Assembly (NCBI GenBank): GCA_964403795.1
Contig: CAYOHP010000069.1
Span: 1-32,295, forward strand
Direction: 5' to 3'
DNA: 32,295 nucleotides
Source: CAYOHP01 sp964403795 [NCBI: uncultured bacterium]
GTDB taxonomy: Bacteria > Muiribacteriota > UBA6191 > CAZXTJ01
A program made the position numbers and the translations under genes. Shown here piece by piece: positions 1 through 6,269 of this stretch. The notes below the pieces were generated by a model that was not told the origin of the DNA, made no database searches, and worked only from the letters and a program-made list of their open reading frames with translations. How positions within the stretch are numbered: the stretch's first letter is position 1; each line of letters opens with the position of its first letter.

Positions 1-500
1 AAGAAGCAGGAGATCCCGGTGGTCCCCGCCGACAGCCCGTCCATGTTGTCGAGCAGGTTCACGGCGTTGGTGAGCCCGACGATCCAGAACAGGGTGAGCG
101 GGATGTCGAGGGCGGGGATCCCGAAGACCGAGAAGGCGTCTCCGAAGGCCACCGGGAAGCAGGCGGCCAGCACCTGGCCGGCGAGCTTGACCCGCGGCGC
201 CATTCCGCTCCGGTCGTCCCAGAGCCCGAGCAAGACCAGCACCAGGCTGCCGGCGGCCCAGGCCGAGAACTGGGGCAGGAACTGGTAGCGGACCAGCAAC
301 GCCAGCATGCAGGAGCCCCAGATCGCCAGCCCGCCCAGATAGGGAGTGGGGTCCCGGTGGAACTTGCGGCCGCTGGGGCGGTCCACGAACTCGAGCCGGA
401 TCGCCAGCCGGCGGGCCACCGGGGTCAGCAGCAGCGACGAGCAGAGCGAGGCGAAGAAGATGGCGAGGTAGTACCAGCCGGTCTCGCTGTCGAACGGCAT
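1..500 (-). CDS. WecA/MraY-family polyprenyl-phosphate sugar-phosphate transferase (N-terminal part)
   Basis: Partial gene: 166 residues are visible before it runs off the left edge. Members of this family are polytopic membrane enzymes that transfer a sugar-1-phosphate (GlcNAc-1-P in WecA) from a UDP-sugar to undecaprenyl phosphate, the first committed step of O-antigen synthesis. Visible hallmarks are an N-terminal membrane segment (about residues 9-27), a cytoplasmic GRKFHRDPTPYLGG motif near 45-58, the Asp pair in LGLWDDR (D95-D96), and NAVNLLDNMDGLSAG at 145-159 with the conserved aspartates D151 and D154. The ATG at 500 has a GAGGAGG ribosome site 4 bases upstream. It lies downstream of the epimerase-like gene on the same strand with a 113-base gap that may carry its own promoter. 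WecA-like rather than MraY is inferred from the polysaccharide context; the substrate sugar cannot be read from the sequence. Confidence 0.9.
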   Translation of the reverse strand, partial: MPFDSETGWYYLAIFFASLCSSLLLTPVARRLAIRLEFVDRPSGRKFHRDPTPYLGGLAIWGSCMLALLVRYQFLPQFSAWAAGSLVLVLLGLWDDRSGMAPRVKLAGQVLAACFPVAFGDAFSVFGIPALDIPLTLFWIVGLTNAVNLLDNMDGLSAGTTGISCF

Positions 501-504
501 GCCG

Positions 505-511
505 CCTCCTC
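505..511 (-). promoter_or_regulatory. Ribosome binding site of the WecA-like gene
   Basis: On the minus strand this reads GAGGAGG, four bases before the ATG at 500. It fixes the start of the partial WecA-like gene. Confidence 0.7.
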
Positions 512-544
512 ACCCACCCGCGCGAACCCCAGGAGCGGGGGGGC

Positions 545-567
545 ACATTACCACGTTCCGCGTTCCG
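545..567 (-). promoter_or_regulatory. Candidate promoter with tandem CGGAACG repeat upstream of the WecA-like gene
   Basis: On the minus strand the gap between the epimerase-like gene and the WecA-like gene contains TAATGT (545-550), a plausible -10 element in otherwise very GC-rich DNA. Immediately upstream of it is a perfect tandem 7-mer, CGGAACG twice (554-567), separated by three bases. No convincing -35 hexamer is present. The repeat could be an operator or activator site. This is weak evidence from motif appearance only. Confidence 0.3.
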
Positions 568-613
568 GTTGTCGCGGCCGAGGTTTCGGGCCCCCAGCTC
601 GCCGGCTCCTGGC

Positions 614-1618
614 CTACCCGTTGGGGAGCGAGAAGGTCTCCCGGCACCAGGCGATGGTCCGGGCCAGCCCTTCCGAGAGCGGCACCTCCGGCACCCACCC
701 GAGTTCGCTGCGGGCCCGCTCGATCGAAGGGAGCCGGCGGGGCGTGTCCTCGAAGCTCCGCCCGAAGACCTCGGCGTACGGCACGGAGGCCACCTCGCTC
801 CCCGATTCGGTGAGCGCCACGATCTTCCGGGCCAGCTCCAGGATCGAGGTCTCCTCGGTCGTCCCCAGGTTGTAGACCCGCCCCACCGCCGCCTCGGTAA
901 CCCCGGCCAGGATGGTCCCCCGGACCGTGTCGTCGATGTAGGTGAAGCAGCGCGACTGGGACCCGTCCCCGTGCACCGTGAGCGGCTCGCCCCGGAGCGC
1001 CTGGCGGGTGAAGTTGGCCACCACCGAGCCATAGCCCCGCTCGTCGATCCTCGGCCCGTAGGAGTTGAAGTACCGGACGATCGAGACCGGCAACCCCTTG
1101 TCGGCGTAGGCGAAGGCGATGTGCTCGTCGACGGCCTTCGAGGTGGCATACGACCAGCGATGCACCGAGGTGGCCCCGAAGACCCGGTCGTCCTCCTCCT
1201 GGAAGGGGAACTTCTGGGTCTTGCCGTAGACCTCCGAGGTGCTGGCGAGCACCACCCGCTTCAAATAGCGCCAGCACGACCCCAGCACGTTCTCGGTGCC
1301 CCGCACATTGGTGAGCACCCCGGTGAGCGGGTCCTCGACCACGTGCTTGACGCCCACCGTGGCCGCCAGGTGGAAGACCAGGTCGGCCTGGCGCACCATC
1401 TCGTCGACGGTCTCGGAATCCAGGATCGATCCGTTGACGAACTCGTACTCGGCCGTCCCCAGGACATGGCGGATGTTGGCGAGCCGGCCGGTCGAGAGGT
1501 TGTCGAGCACCGAAACCCGATACCCCTCCGCGAGCAGGGCGTCGGCGAGGTGGGATCCGATATAGCCGGCGCCTCCGGTGAGGAGGGCCCGAGGTTGGCG
1601 CTGGGTCACGGACCGCAT
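614..1618 (-). CDS. NAD-dependent sugar-nucleotide epimerase/dehydratase family, UDP-glucuronate decarboxylase-like
   Basis: A 334-residue short-chain dehydrogenase of the extended type. It has the Rossmann motif GGAGYIG (15-21), a catalytic YATSK (Y157, K161), and an STSEVYG segment (about 126-132) whose Ser-Glu pair is typical of UDP-glucuronate decarboxylases (UXS/ArnA C-domain) and of dehydratases rather than simple 4-epimerases. A PRRLPSI segment near the C-terminus matches the conserved Arg/Pro region of that group. It probably makes or modifies a nucleotide sugar in the cytoplasm, for example UDP-xylose or a 4-keto sugar. The start at 1618 follows the family's usual N-terminus (few residues before the Rossmann strand); no clear ribosome site is seen. 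A much longer open frame continues upstream to 1894, but that part is antisense to the isomerase gene. It is divergent from the main plus-strand operon. Family is certain, exact reaction uncertain. Confidence 0.87.
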   Translation of the reverse strand: MRSVTQRQPRALLTGGAGYIGSHLADALLAEGYRVSVLDNLSTGRLANIRHVLGTAEYEFVNGSILDSETVDEMVRQADLVFHLAATVGVKHVVEDPLTGVLTNVRGTENVLGSCWRYLKRVVLASTSEVYGKTQKFPFQEEDDRVFGATSVHRWSYATSKAVDEHIAFAYADKGLPVSIVRYFNSYGPRIDERGYGSVVANFTRQALRGEPLTVHGDGSQSRCFTYIDDTVRGTILAGVTEAAVGRVYNLGTTEETSILELARKIVALTESGSEVASVPYAEVFGRSFEDTPRRLPSIERARSELGWVPEVPLSEGLARTIAWCRETFSLPNG

Positions 1619-1671
1619 TCGACCGCGCCGGCCGTCCCCTCGACAAGCCGCGTGTCCGGCCGAGCCTCCGT

Positions 1672-1701
1672 TTGACCCCTCCTCCACCCGCACGGTAGCT
1701 T
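1672..1701 (+). promoter_or_regulatory. Candidate sigma-70-type promoter for the plus-strand operon
   Basis: TTGACC (1672-1677, five of six matches to the -35 consensus) is followed after 18 bases by TAGCTT (1696-1701). Transcription would begin about 1708, leaving a short leader before the TTG start at 1725. The same bases, read as CACGGTAGCTTCC (1691-1703), resemble the ops element bound by RfaH-type antiterminators. The -10 reading is preferred because other candidate promoters in the window carry similar TAGNNT elements. Confidence 0.4.
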
Positions 1702-1712
1702 CCGGCCCTCCG

Positions 1713-1719
1713 GGAGGAG
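1713..1719 (+). promoter_or_regulatory. Ribosome binding site selecting a TTG start
   Basis: GGAGGAG lies five bases before TTG at 1725. No ATG is available at the expected N-terminus, so this site decides the start of the GmhA-like gene. Confidence 0.65.
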
Positions 1720-1724
1720 CCGGC

Positions 1725-2318
1725 TTGGAACTTCGTTTCGTGGTGCGACAGGGCTTCGCCGAGGCCCGGGACCTGGCCGCGGCCAACGCCGACGACGAGT
1801 CGCTCCAGGCCGCCCTGGTCGGAGTCGCCGAGGCTGCCGCCGGGGCGCTCCGGGCCGGGGGGCGCGTCATCGCCTTCGGCAACGGCGGCTCCATGTGCGA
1901 CGCCAGCCACTTCGCCGAGGAACTGACCGGCCGCTACCGCAAGGATCGTCCCCCGATCGCGGCCATGGCCCTGAACGACCCCGGGCACCTCTCCTGCACC
2001 GCCAACGACTACGGTTTCGAGCACGTCTTCGCCCGCGGCGTCACGGCCCATGCGCGTCCCGGCGACCTGGTACTCGCCCTCTCGACCAGCGGCAACTCGC
2101 AGAACGTGCTCCTGGCCCTGGAGGCCGCCCGGACCGCGGGAGCCGTCACCGTGGGGTTCCTCGGCAAGGGCGGGGGCAAGGCCCGGGCCCTCTGCGACCA
2201 TGCCCTGGTCGTCTCCGGGGGCACCGCCGACCGCATCCAGGAACAACACATCCAGCTCGTCCACATGCTGGTCGAGCTGATCGAGCGCCAGCTCCATCCC
2301 GAGCTCTACCGGGGCTGA
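1725..2318 (+). CDS. gmhA: SIS-domain sedoheptulose-7-phosphate isomerase (GmhA-like)
   Basis: A 197-residue single SIS-domain protein, the normal length for GmhA, which converts sedoheptulose 7-phosphate to D-glycero-D-manno-heptose 7-phosphate for LPS or capsule heptose. Visible signatures are FGNGGSMCDASHFAEEL (51-67) with the metal/catalytic H62 and E66, STSGNSQN (120-127) for phosphate binding, and IQEQHIQLVHML (171-182) with Q172 and H180, positions that correspond closely to the known active site of E. coli GmhA. The start is a TTG at 1725 with a good ribosome site; the open frame extends 5' to 1578, but that part lies over the divergent promoter. No kinase, phosphatase or nucleotidyltransferase for heptose activation is in the window, so those steps are elsewhere or the substrate differs. 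It is the first gene of the plus-strand operon, 14 bases before the next. Confidence 0.9.
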   Translation: MELRFVVRQGFAEARDLAAANADDESLQAALVGVAEAAAGALRAGGRVIAFGNGGSMCDASHFAEELTGRYRKDRPPIAAMALNDPGHLSCTANDYGFEHVFARGVTAHARPGDLVLALSTSGNSQNVLLALEAARTAGAVTVGFLGKGGGKARALCDHALVVSGGTADRIQEQHIQLVHMLVELIERQLHPELYRG

Positions 2319-2332
2319 CGGACAGGAGGACC

Positions 2333-3337
2333 ATGGACCTCTCGGGCAGGAGTTTCCTCGTCATCGGCGGTGCCGGCCTGATCGGCAGCCACGTGGTCGA
2401 CGAGTTGCTGAAGCATGACGTGGCCAAGGTCGTGGTCTACGACAACTTCTTCCGCGGCTCCATGGACAACCTGGCGGGGGCTCTCCGGGACGAGCGGGTC
2501 ACCATATCCCCCCACGGAGGCGACATCCTGCACCGGGACATCCTGGAGAAGGCCATGGAGGGCATCGATGGGGTCTTCCACTTGGCCGCTCTCTGGATCC
2601 TGCAGTGCCACGAGTACCCCGAGACCGCCTTCGAGGTGAACGTGCGAGGCACCTTCAACGTGGCCATGGCCGCGATCCGGCAGAAGGTCGGACGGGTGGT
2701 CTACTCGTCCTCGGCCTCCGTCTACGGCGACGCCCTCGAGATCCCCATGACCGAGGACCACCCGTACAACAACTTCACCTTCTACGGGGCCTCGAAGATC
2801 GCCGGCGAGCACTTCTTCAAGAGCCTGGGCCAGCGCTACGGGCTCCCCTGGGTGGGCCTCCGCTACATGAACGTCTATGGTCCCCGCCAGGACTACAAGG
2901 GCGCCTACACGGCCGTCATGCACAAGATCCTCGATAGGATCGGCACCGGAGAGCGCCCGGTGGTCTTCGGCGACGGCTCGCAGCAGTACGACTTCATCCA
3001 TGTCGAGGACATCGCCCGGGCCAACGTGCTCGCCATGCAGGCCGAGGCCAGCGGCGAGTGCTACAACGTGGGCCGCGGCATCGGCACCACGATCAAGGAC
3101 CTGTCGGAGCTCCTGCTGCGCCTCTCCGGGAGTGATCTCGAGATCGAGTACAAGCCCTCGGGGACCACCTTCGTGACCAACCGGATCGGCTGCCCCGAGA
3201 AGGCCCGGCGCGATCTCGGCTTCGAGTGGTCGATCGACCTCGAGGACGGGATGAAGAGCCTGATCGAGTGGCGCGGAGCCGACCAGGCAGCGCTCGCCGG
3301 CAAACGGCGCCGGACCGGCGGCGTCTCCCACGCCTGA
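2333..3337 (+). CDS. NAD-dependent epimerase (UDP-glucose 4-epimerase-like family)
   Basis: A 334-residue extended short-chain dehydrogenase. The NAD-binding motif GGAGLIG is at 12-18, the SSSASVYG segment (125-132) has the Ser/Ala pattern of epimerases rather than the Asp-Glu or Ser-Glu of dehydratases, and the catalytic pair is YGASK (Y151, K155). The substrate-side region NVYGPRQDY and FGDGSQQYDFIHVEDIA are typical of nucleotide-sugar epimerases. It likely epimerises a nucleotide sugar in the cytoplasm; because it follows a GmhA-like gene, a heptose-nucleotide substrate is possible but this is inference. The ATG at 2333 has AGGAGGA just upstream (2324-2330). The last 15 or so residues are a basic tail (GKRRRTGG) with no assigned role. 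Confidence 0.87.
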   Translation: MDLSGRSFLVIGGAGLIGSHVVDELLKHDVAKVVVYDNFFRGSMDNLAGALRDERVTISPHGGDILHRDILEKAMEGIDGVFHLAALWILQCHEYPETAFEVNVRGTFNVAMAAIRQKVGRVVYSSSASVYGDALEIPMTEDHPYNNFTFYGASKIAGEHFFKSLGQRYGLPWVGLRYMNVYGPRQDYKGAYTAVMHKILDRIGTGERPVVFGDGSQQYDFIHVEDIARANVLAMQAEASGECYNVGRGIGTTIKDLSELLLRLSGSDLEIEYKPSGTTFVTNRIGCPEKARRDLGFEWSIDLEDGMKSLIEWRGADQAALAGKRRRTGGVSHA

Positions 3338-3361
3338 ACCGCCCCGGGCGGGAGGATCCCC

Positions 3362-5422
3362 ATGTGCGGCATCGCCGGCATCGCCAGCCTCGACGGCTCT
3401 CCCGTGCCGCCCGAGGCCTTGAAGCGCATGGCCGACGCCCTGGCCCACCGGGGACCCGACGACGCCGGCTACGCCCTGTTCCGCTCCGGAACGGGATGCC
3501 ACCGCTCCAGCGGGTCCTGGAGCGAGTTCGTCGACCCGGAATTCCGGCACGTCTGCGAACACCTCCCGGTCCTGGGAGGCAGCTACTACCAGGATGAGGT
3601 CCGGGAGGGCCGCTTCACTCTCGGCCTGGCCCACCGGAGGCTCTCGATCCTCGACCTCTCGGCCCGCGGCCACCAGCCGATGCCGAGTCCTGACCGGCGC
3701 TACTGGGTCTGCTTCAACGGCGAGATCTACAATTTCCGCGAGTTGCGCCGCGAGCTCGAGGCCGATGGCCACGCCTTCCGTACCGGATCCGACACCGAAG
3801 TGGCCCTGCGCCTCTGGCAGGAACACGGCGACCGGGCCATCGAGCGGCTCGACGGCATGTTCGCCCTGGCGCTCTTCGACAGGGAAGAGGGCCGGCTGGT
3901 GCTGGCCCGCGACCGGTTCGGCGTGAAGCCCGTCTACTTCGGGGTCGACGGGCCGTTCTTCCTGTTCGCCTCGGAGATCAAGGCCATCCTGGCCAGCGGG
4001 CTCTTCCCCGCGTCCCTGGATCCCTCGGCCCTGGTCGAGTATCTCACCTTCCAGAACCTGTTCCGCTCCGGGACCCTGTTCTCGGGGATCTCCATCCTGC
4101 CCCCCGGCTCGCTCCTCTCCCTCCGCCCCGGGCACGGCCCCCCGGAGCGGCCCCGGCGCTGGTTCCGGGGTTTCCCTCCCCCCGACCCCGCCCTCGCCGA
4201 CCGCGCCACCGCGGCCCCCCTGGTCTCCGAGACCTTCGCGGCCGCGGTCTCCCGCCAGCTGGTGGCCGACGTCGAGGTCGGCTCCTACCTCTCGGGCGGC
4301 ATGGACTCGGGATCGATCGTGGCGGTGGCAGGCCGCACCCTGCCCCGCCTGCTCACCTTCACCTGCGGCTTCGACCTCACCAACGTCGACGGGATCGAGC
4401 AGGGCTTCGACGAACGCCGCAACGCCGAACAGCTCTCCTACCTCCTGCAGACCGAGCACTACGACGTGGTGCTGCACGCCGGCGACATGCCGGCGGTCAT
4501 GGACCGGGTGGCCTGGCACATGGACGACCCCCGGGTCGGCATGTGTCACCAGAACTGGTACGCGGCCAAGCTGGCGAGTCGCTTCGTCAAGGTCTGCCTG
4601 GCCGGTGCGGGGGGCGACGAGCTCTTCGCCGGCTACCCCTGGCGCTACCGGCAAGGGATCGAGGCGGGCAGCGTCGAGGCCTTCGACGACGCCTACTTCC
4701 GCTACTGGCACCGGCTCCTCCCTCCCGCCGAGCTCCCCGGCCTGCTCGCCCCCGATCTGAGAACCCACCTCGGCGAGACCCGGGCCAGCTTCGACGCGGT
4801 CATGGCCCGAGCCCCCCACCCCGGGCCGGGCGGCTCCGACCGCGAGGCACTGCTGGCGCGGGCCTTGGCCTTCGAGTTCGAGACCTTCCTCCACGGCTTC
4901 CTGGTCACCGAGGACCGGATCTCCATGGCGCACAGTCTCGAGACCCGCGTGCCCTTCCTCGACAACGCCCTGGCCGACCTGGCCTTCTCCCTCCCGGTGG
5001 CCACCAAGGTCGACATGGAAACCCTCGGCGGCCATGAGGGCTCCGCCCCCATGGCCACCGCCGAGGGCAAGATGGTGCTGCGCACCGCCATGGAGTCCTA
5101 CCTGCCGCCCGAGTTCACCCGCCAGAAGAAGCAGGGCTTCTCGCCCCCCGACGAGAACTGGTTCCGGGGTCCCTCGATGGACTACCTGAAGGCCGTGCTC
5201 CTCGACCCGCGGACCCTGGCCCGCCCCTGGTTCGACCCGGGCTTCATGACGGCCCGGCTCGACGAGCACTTCACCGGCCGGCGCAACCACCGGCTGCTCA
5301 TCTGGTCGCTGCTCAGCGTCGAGCTCCTGCAGCGACACTTCCTCGACGCTCCGGCCTCCGGACCGGGCTCGGGATCCGGTCCGGATACCGTCCGTGGCCG
5401 CGGCCGGCGCAGTGGAGCCTGA
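3362..5422 (+). CDS. asnB: Asparagine synthase-like glutamine amidotransferase (AsnB family)
   Basis: A 686-residue class II amidotransferase. The N-terminal domain begins MCGIAGIAS, leaving Cys2 as the glutaminase nucleophile, and has AHRRLSILDLS, FNGEIYNF and GSDTEV, all standard glutamine-binding segments. The synthetase domain has the ATP-pyrophosphatase loop SGGMDS at 311-316 and a late LETRVPFLD. A roughly 40-residue insertion (about residues 39-80) separates the early HRGPDD from AHRRLS, making the protein longer than E. coli AsnB (about 554). Family members make asparagine or, in polysaccharide loci, amidate uronic-acid carboxylates (WbpS-type). Given the predicted diacetamido-uronic acid made by this locus, sugar amidation is an attractive inference. 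GGGAGGA precedes the ATG. A second, diverged copy lies at 27020-28951. Confidence 0.92.
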   Translation: MCGIAGIASLDGSPVPPEALKRMADALAHRGPDDAGYALFRSGTGCHRSSGSWSEFVDPEFRHVCEHLPVLGGSYYQDEVREGRFTLGLAHRRLSILDLSARGHQPMPSPDRRYWVCFNGEIYNFRELRRELEADGHAFRTGSDTEVALRLWQEHGDRAIERLDGMFALALFDREEGRLVLARDRFGVKPVYFGVDGPFFLFASEIKAILASGLFPASLDPSALVEYLTFQNLFRSGTLFSGISILPPGSLLSLRPGHGPPERPRRWFRGFPPPDPALADRATAAPLVSETFAAAVSRQLVADVEVGSYLSGGMDSGSIVAVAGRTLPRLLTFTCGFDLTNVDGIEQGFDERRNAEQLSYLLQTEHYDVVLHAGDMPAVMDRVAWHMDDPRVGMCHQNWYAAKLASRFVKVCLAGAGGDELFAGYPWRYRQGIEAGSVEAFDDAYFRYWHRLLPPAELPGLLAPDLRTHLGETRASFDAVMARAPHPGPGGSDREALLARALAFEFETFLHGFLVTEDRISMAHSLETRVPFLDNALADLAFSLPVATKVDMETLGGHEGSAPMATAEGKMVLRTAMESYLPPEFTRQKKQGFSPPDENWFRGPSMDYLKAVLLDPRTLARPWFDPGFMTARLDEHFTGRRNHRLLIWSLLSVELLQRHFLDAPASGPGSGSGPDTVRGRGRRSGA

Positions 5423-5426
5423 GCCC

Positions 5427-6269
5427 GTGCACGGGAGAGGACCCTGGGACCCCATCGGACACCTCGAGACGCTCCGCACCGGGCTCGCGGCCCTGGCGCG
5501 TCACCGCGGGATGCTCTGCACCCTGGCCCGCCGCGAGCTCGGCCAACCCCATGCCGGTCAGGTCCTGGGCCGGTTCTGGGTCGTCGGGCACACCCTCTTC
5601 CTGGTCCTGGTCTACGCCACCGTCTTCTCCTGGGTGTTCGCGGTACGCATGGGAGGGGGATCGGGACTGCCTGGCGACTACACCACCTACCTGCTCTCCG
5701 GCCTCCTCCCCTGGCTGGCCTTCTCCCAGGCCATGCTCCGCGCCTCGAGTTCGGTCACCTCCGCAGGCAGCCTGGTGCGACAGGTGGTCTTTCCCCTGGA
5801 GGTGCTCCCGGCCACCGCCGTGCTCACCGCCCTGCCTCCGCTGGCCGCCGGGGTCGCCTTGCTCCTCGCATGGTCGGTGCTGGCGACCGGACGGCTCCCG
5901 GCGATGTGGCTGGCGCTCCCGGTGGTGGCCGGGCTGCAGGTCCTCGCCATGCTCGGGGTCGGGTACCTGCTGGCGGGAGTCGGGGTCTTCGTCCGGGACA
6001 CCAAGGACCTGGTCCAGCTCTTCACCACGATCAACGTCTACCTGATGCCGGTGGTCTACCTGCCGGACTGGGTCCCGGAGCGCCTCGCCTGGCTCCTGGT
6101 CGTGAACCCGTTCAGCGCCCTCGCCTGGTGCTGGCAGGACGTCCTCTTCTTCGGGACCTTCGCCCACCCCTGCGCCTGGGTCGCCTGCGCCGTGGGGTGT
6201 CCGCTGGCCTTCTCGGTCGGCTACCGGATCTTCTCCAAGCTGCGTCCGATGTTCGGGAACGTCCTGTGA
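5427..6269 (+). CDS. wzm: ABC-2 type polysaccharide export permease (Wzm)
   Basis: A 280-residue inner-membrane protein of the Wzm/KpsM family, which forms the channel moving lipid-linked polysaccharide to the periplasm. About six hydrophobic spans are visible: near 51-72, 87-103, 129-152, 160-189, 204-224 and 247-268. The LVRQVVFPLEVLP segment (116-128) and the cytoplasmic VGVFVRDTKDL (185-195) are characteristic of the family. It directly precedes the ATPase gene, sharing a GTGA overlap. The start is uncertain: GTG 5427 has GGAG about nine bases upstream and lies just after the asnB stop, while GTG 5412 and GTG 5394 are in-frame alternatives that would overlap asnB. Confidence 0.9.
   Translation: MHGRGPWDPIGHLETLRTGLAALARHRGMLCTLARRELGQPHAGQVLGRFWVVGHTLFLVLVYATVFSWVFAVRMGGGSGLPGDYTTYLLSGLLPWLAFSQAMLRASSSVTSAGSLVRQVVFPLEVLPATAVLTALPPLAAGVALLLAWSVLATGRLPAMWLALPVVAGLQVLAMLGVGYLLAGVGVFVRDTKDLVQLFTTINVYLMPVVYLPDWVPERLAWLLVVNPFSALAWCWQDVLFFGTFAHPCAWVACAVGCPLAFSVGYRIFSKLRPMFGNVL

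Noticed and set aside
1578-1724. 5' extension of the GmhA-like frame to an earlier start
   Set aside because: It overlaps the start of the divergent epimerase-like gene, its translation is Arg/Pro rich, and the ribosome site and GmhA length favour TTG 1725.
510-5479. Two very long minus-strand open frames (510-2297 and 2306-5479) antisense to the isomerase, epimerase and amidotransferase genes
   Set aside because: They are by-products of the high-GC codon pattern. Their translations are low-complexity runs of Gly, Arg, Glu, Val and Pro with no recognisable family, while the opposite-strand genes carry clear motifs.
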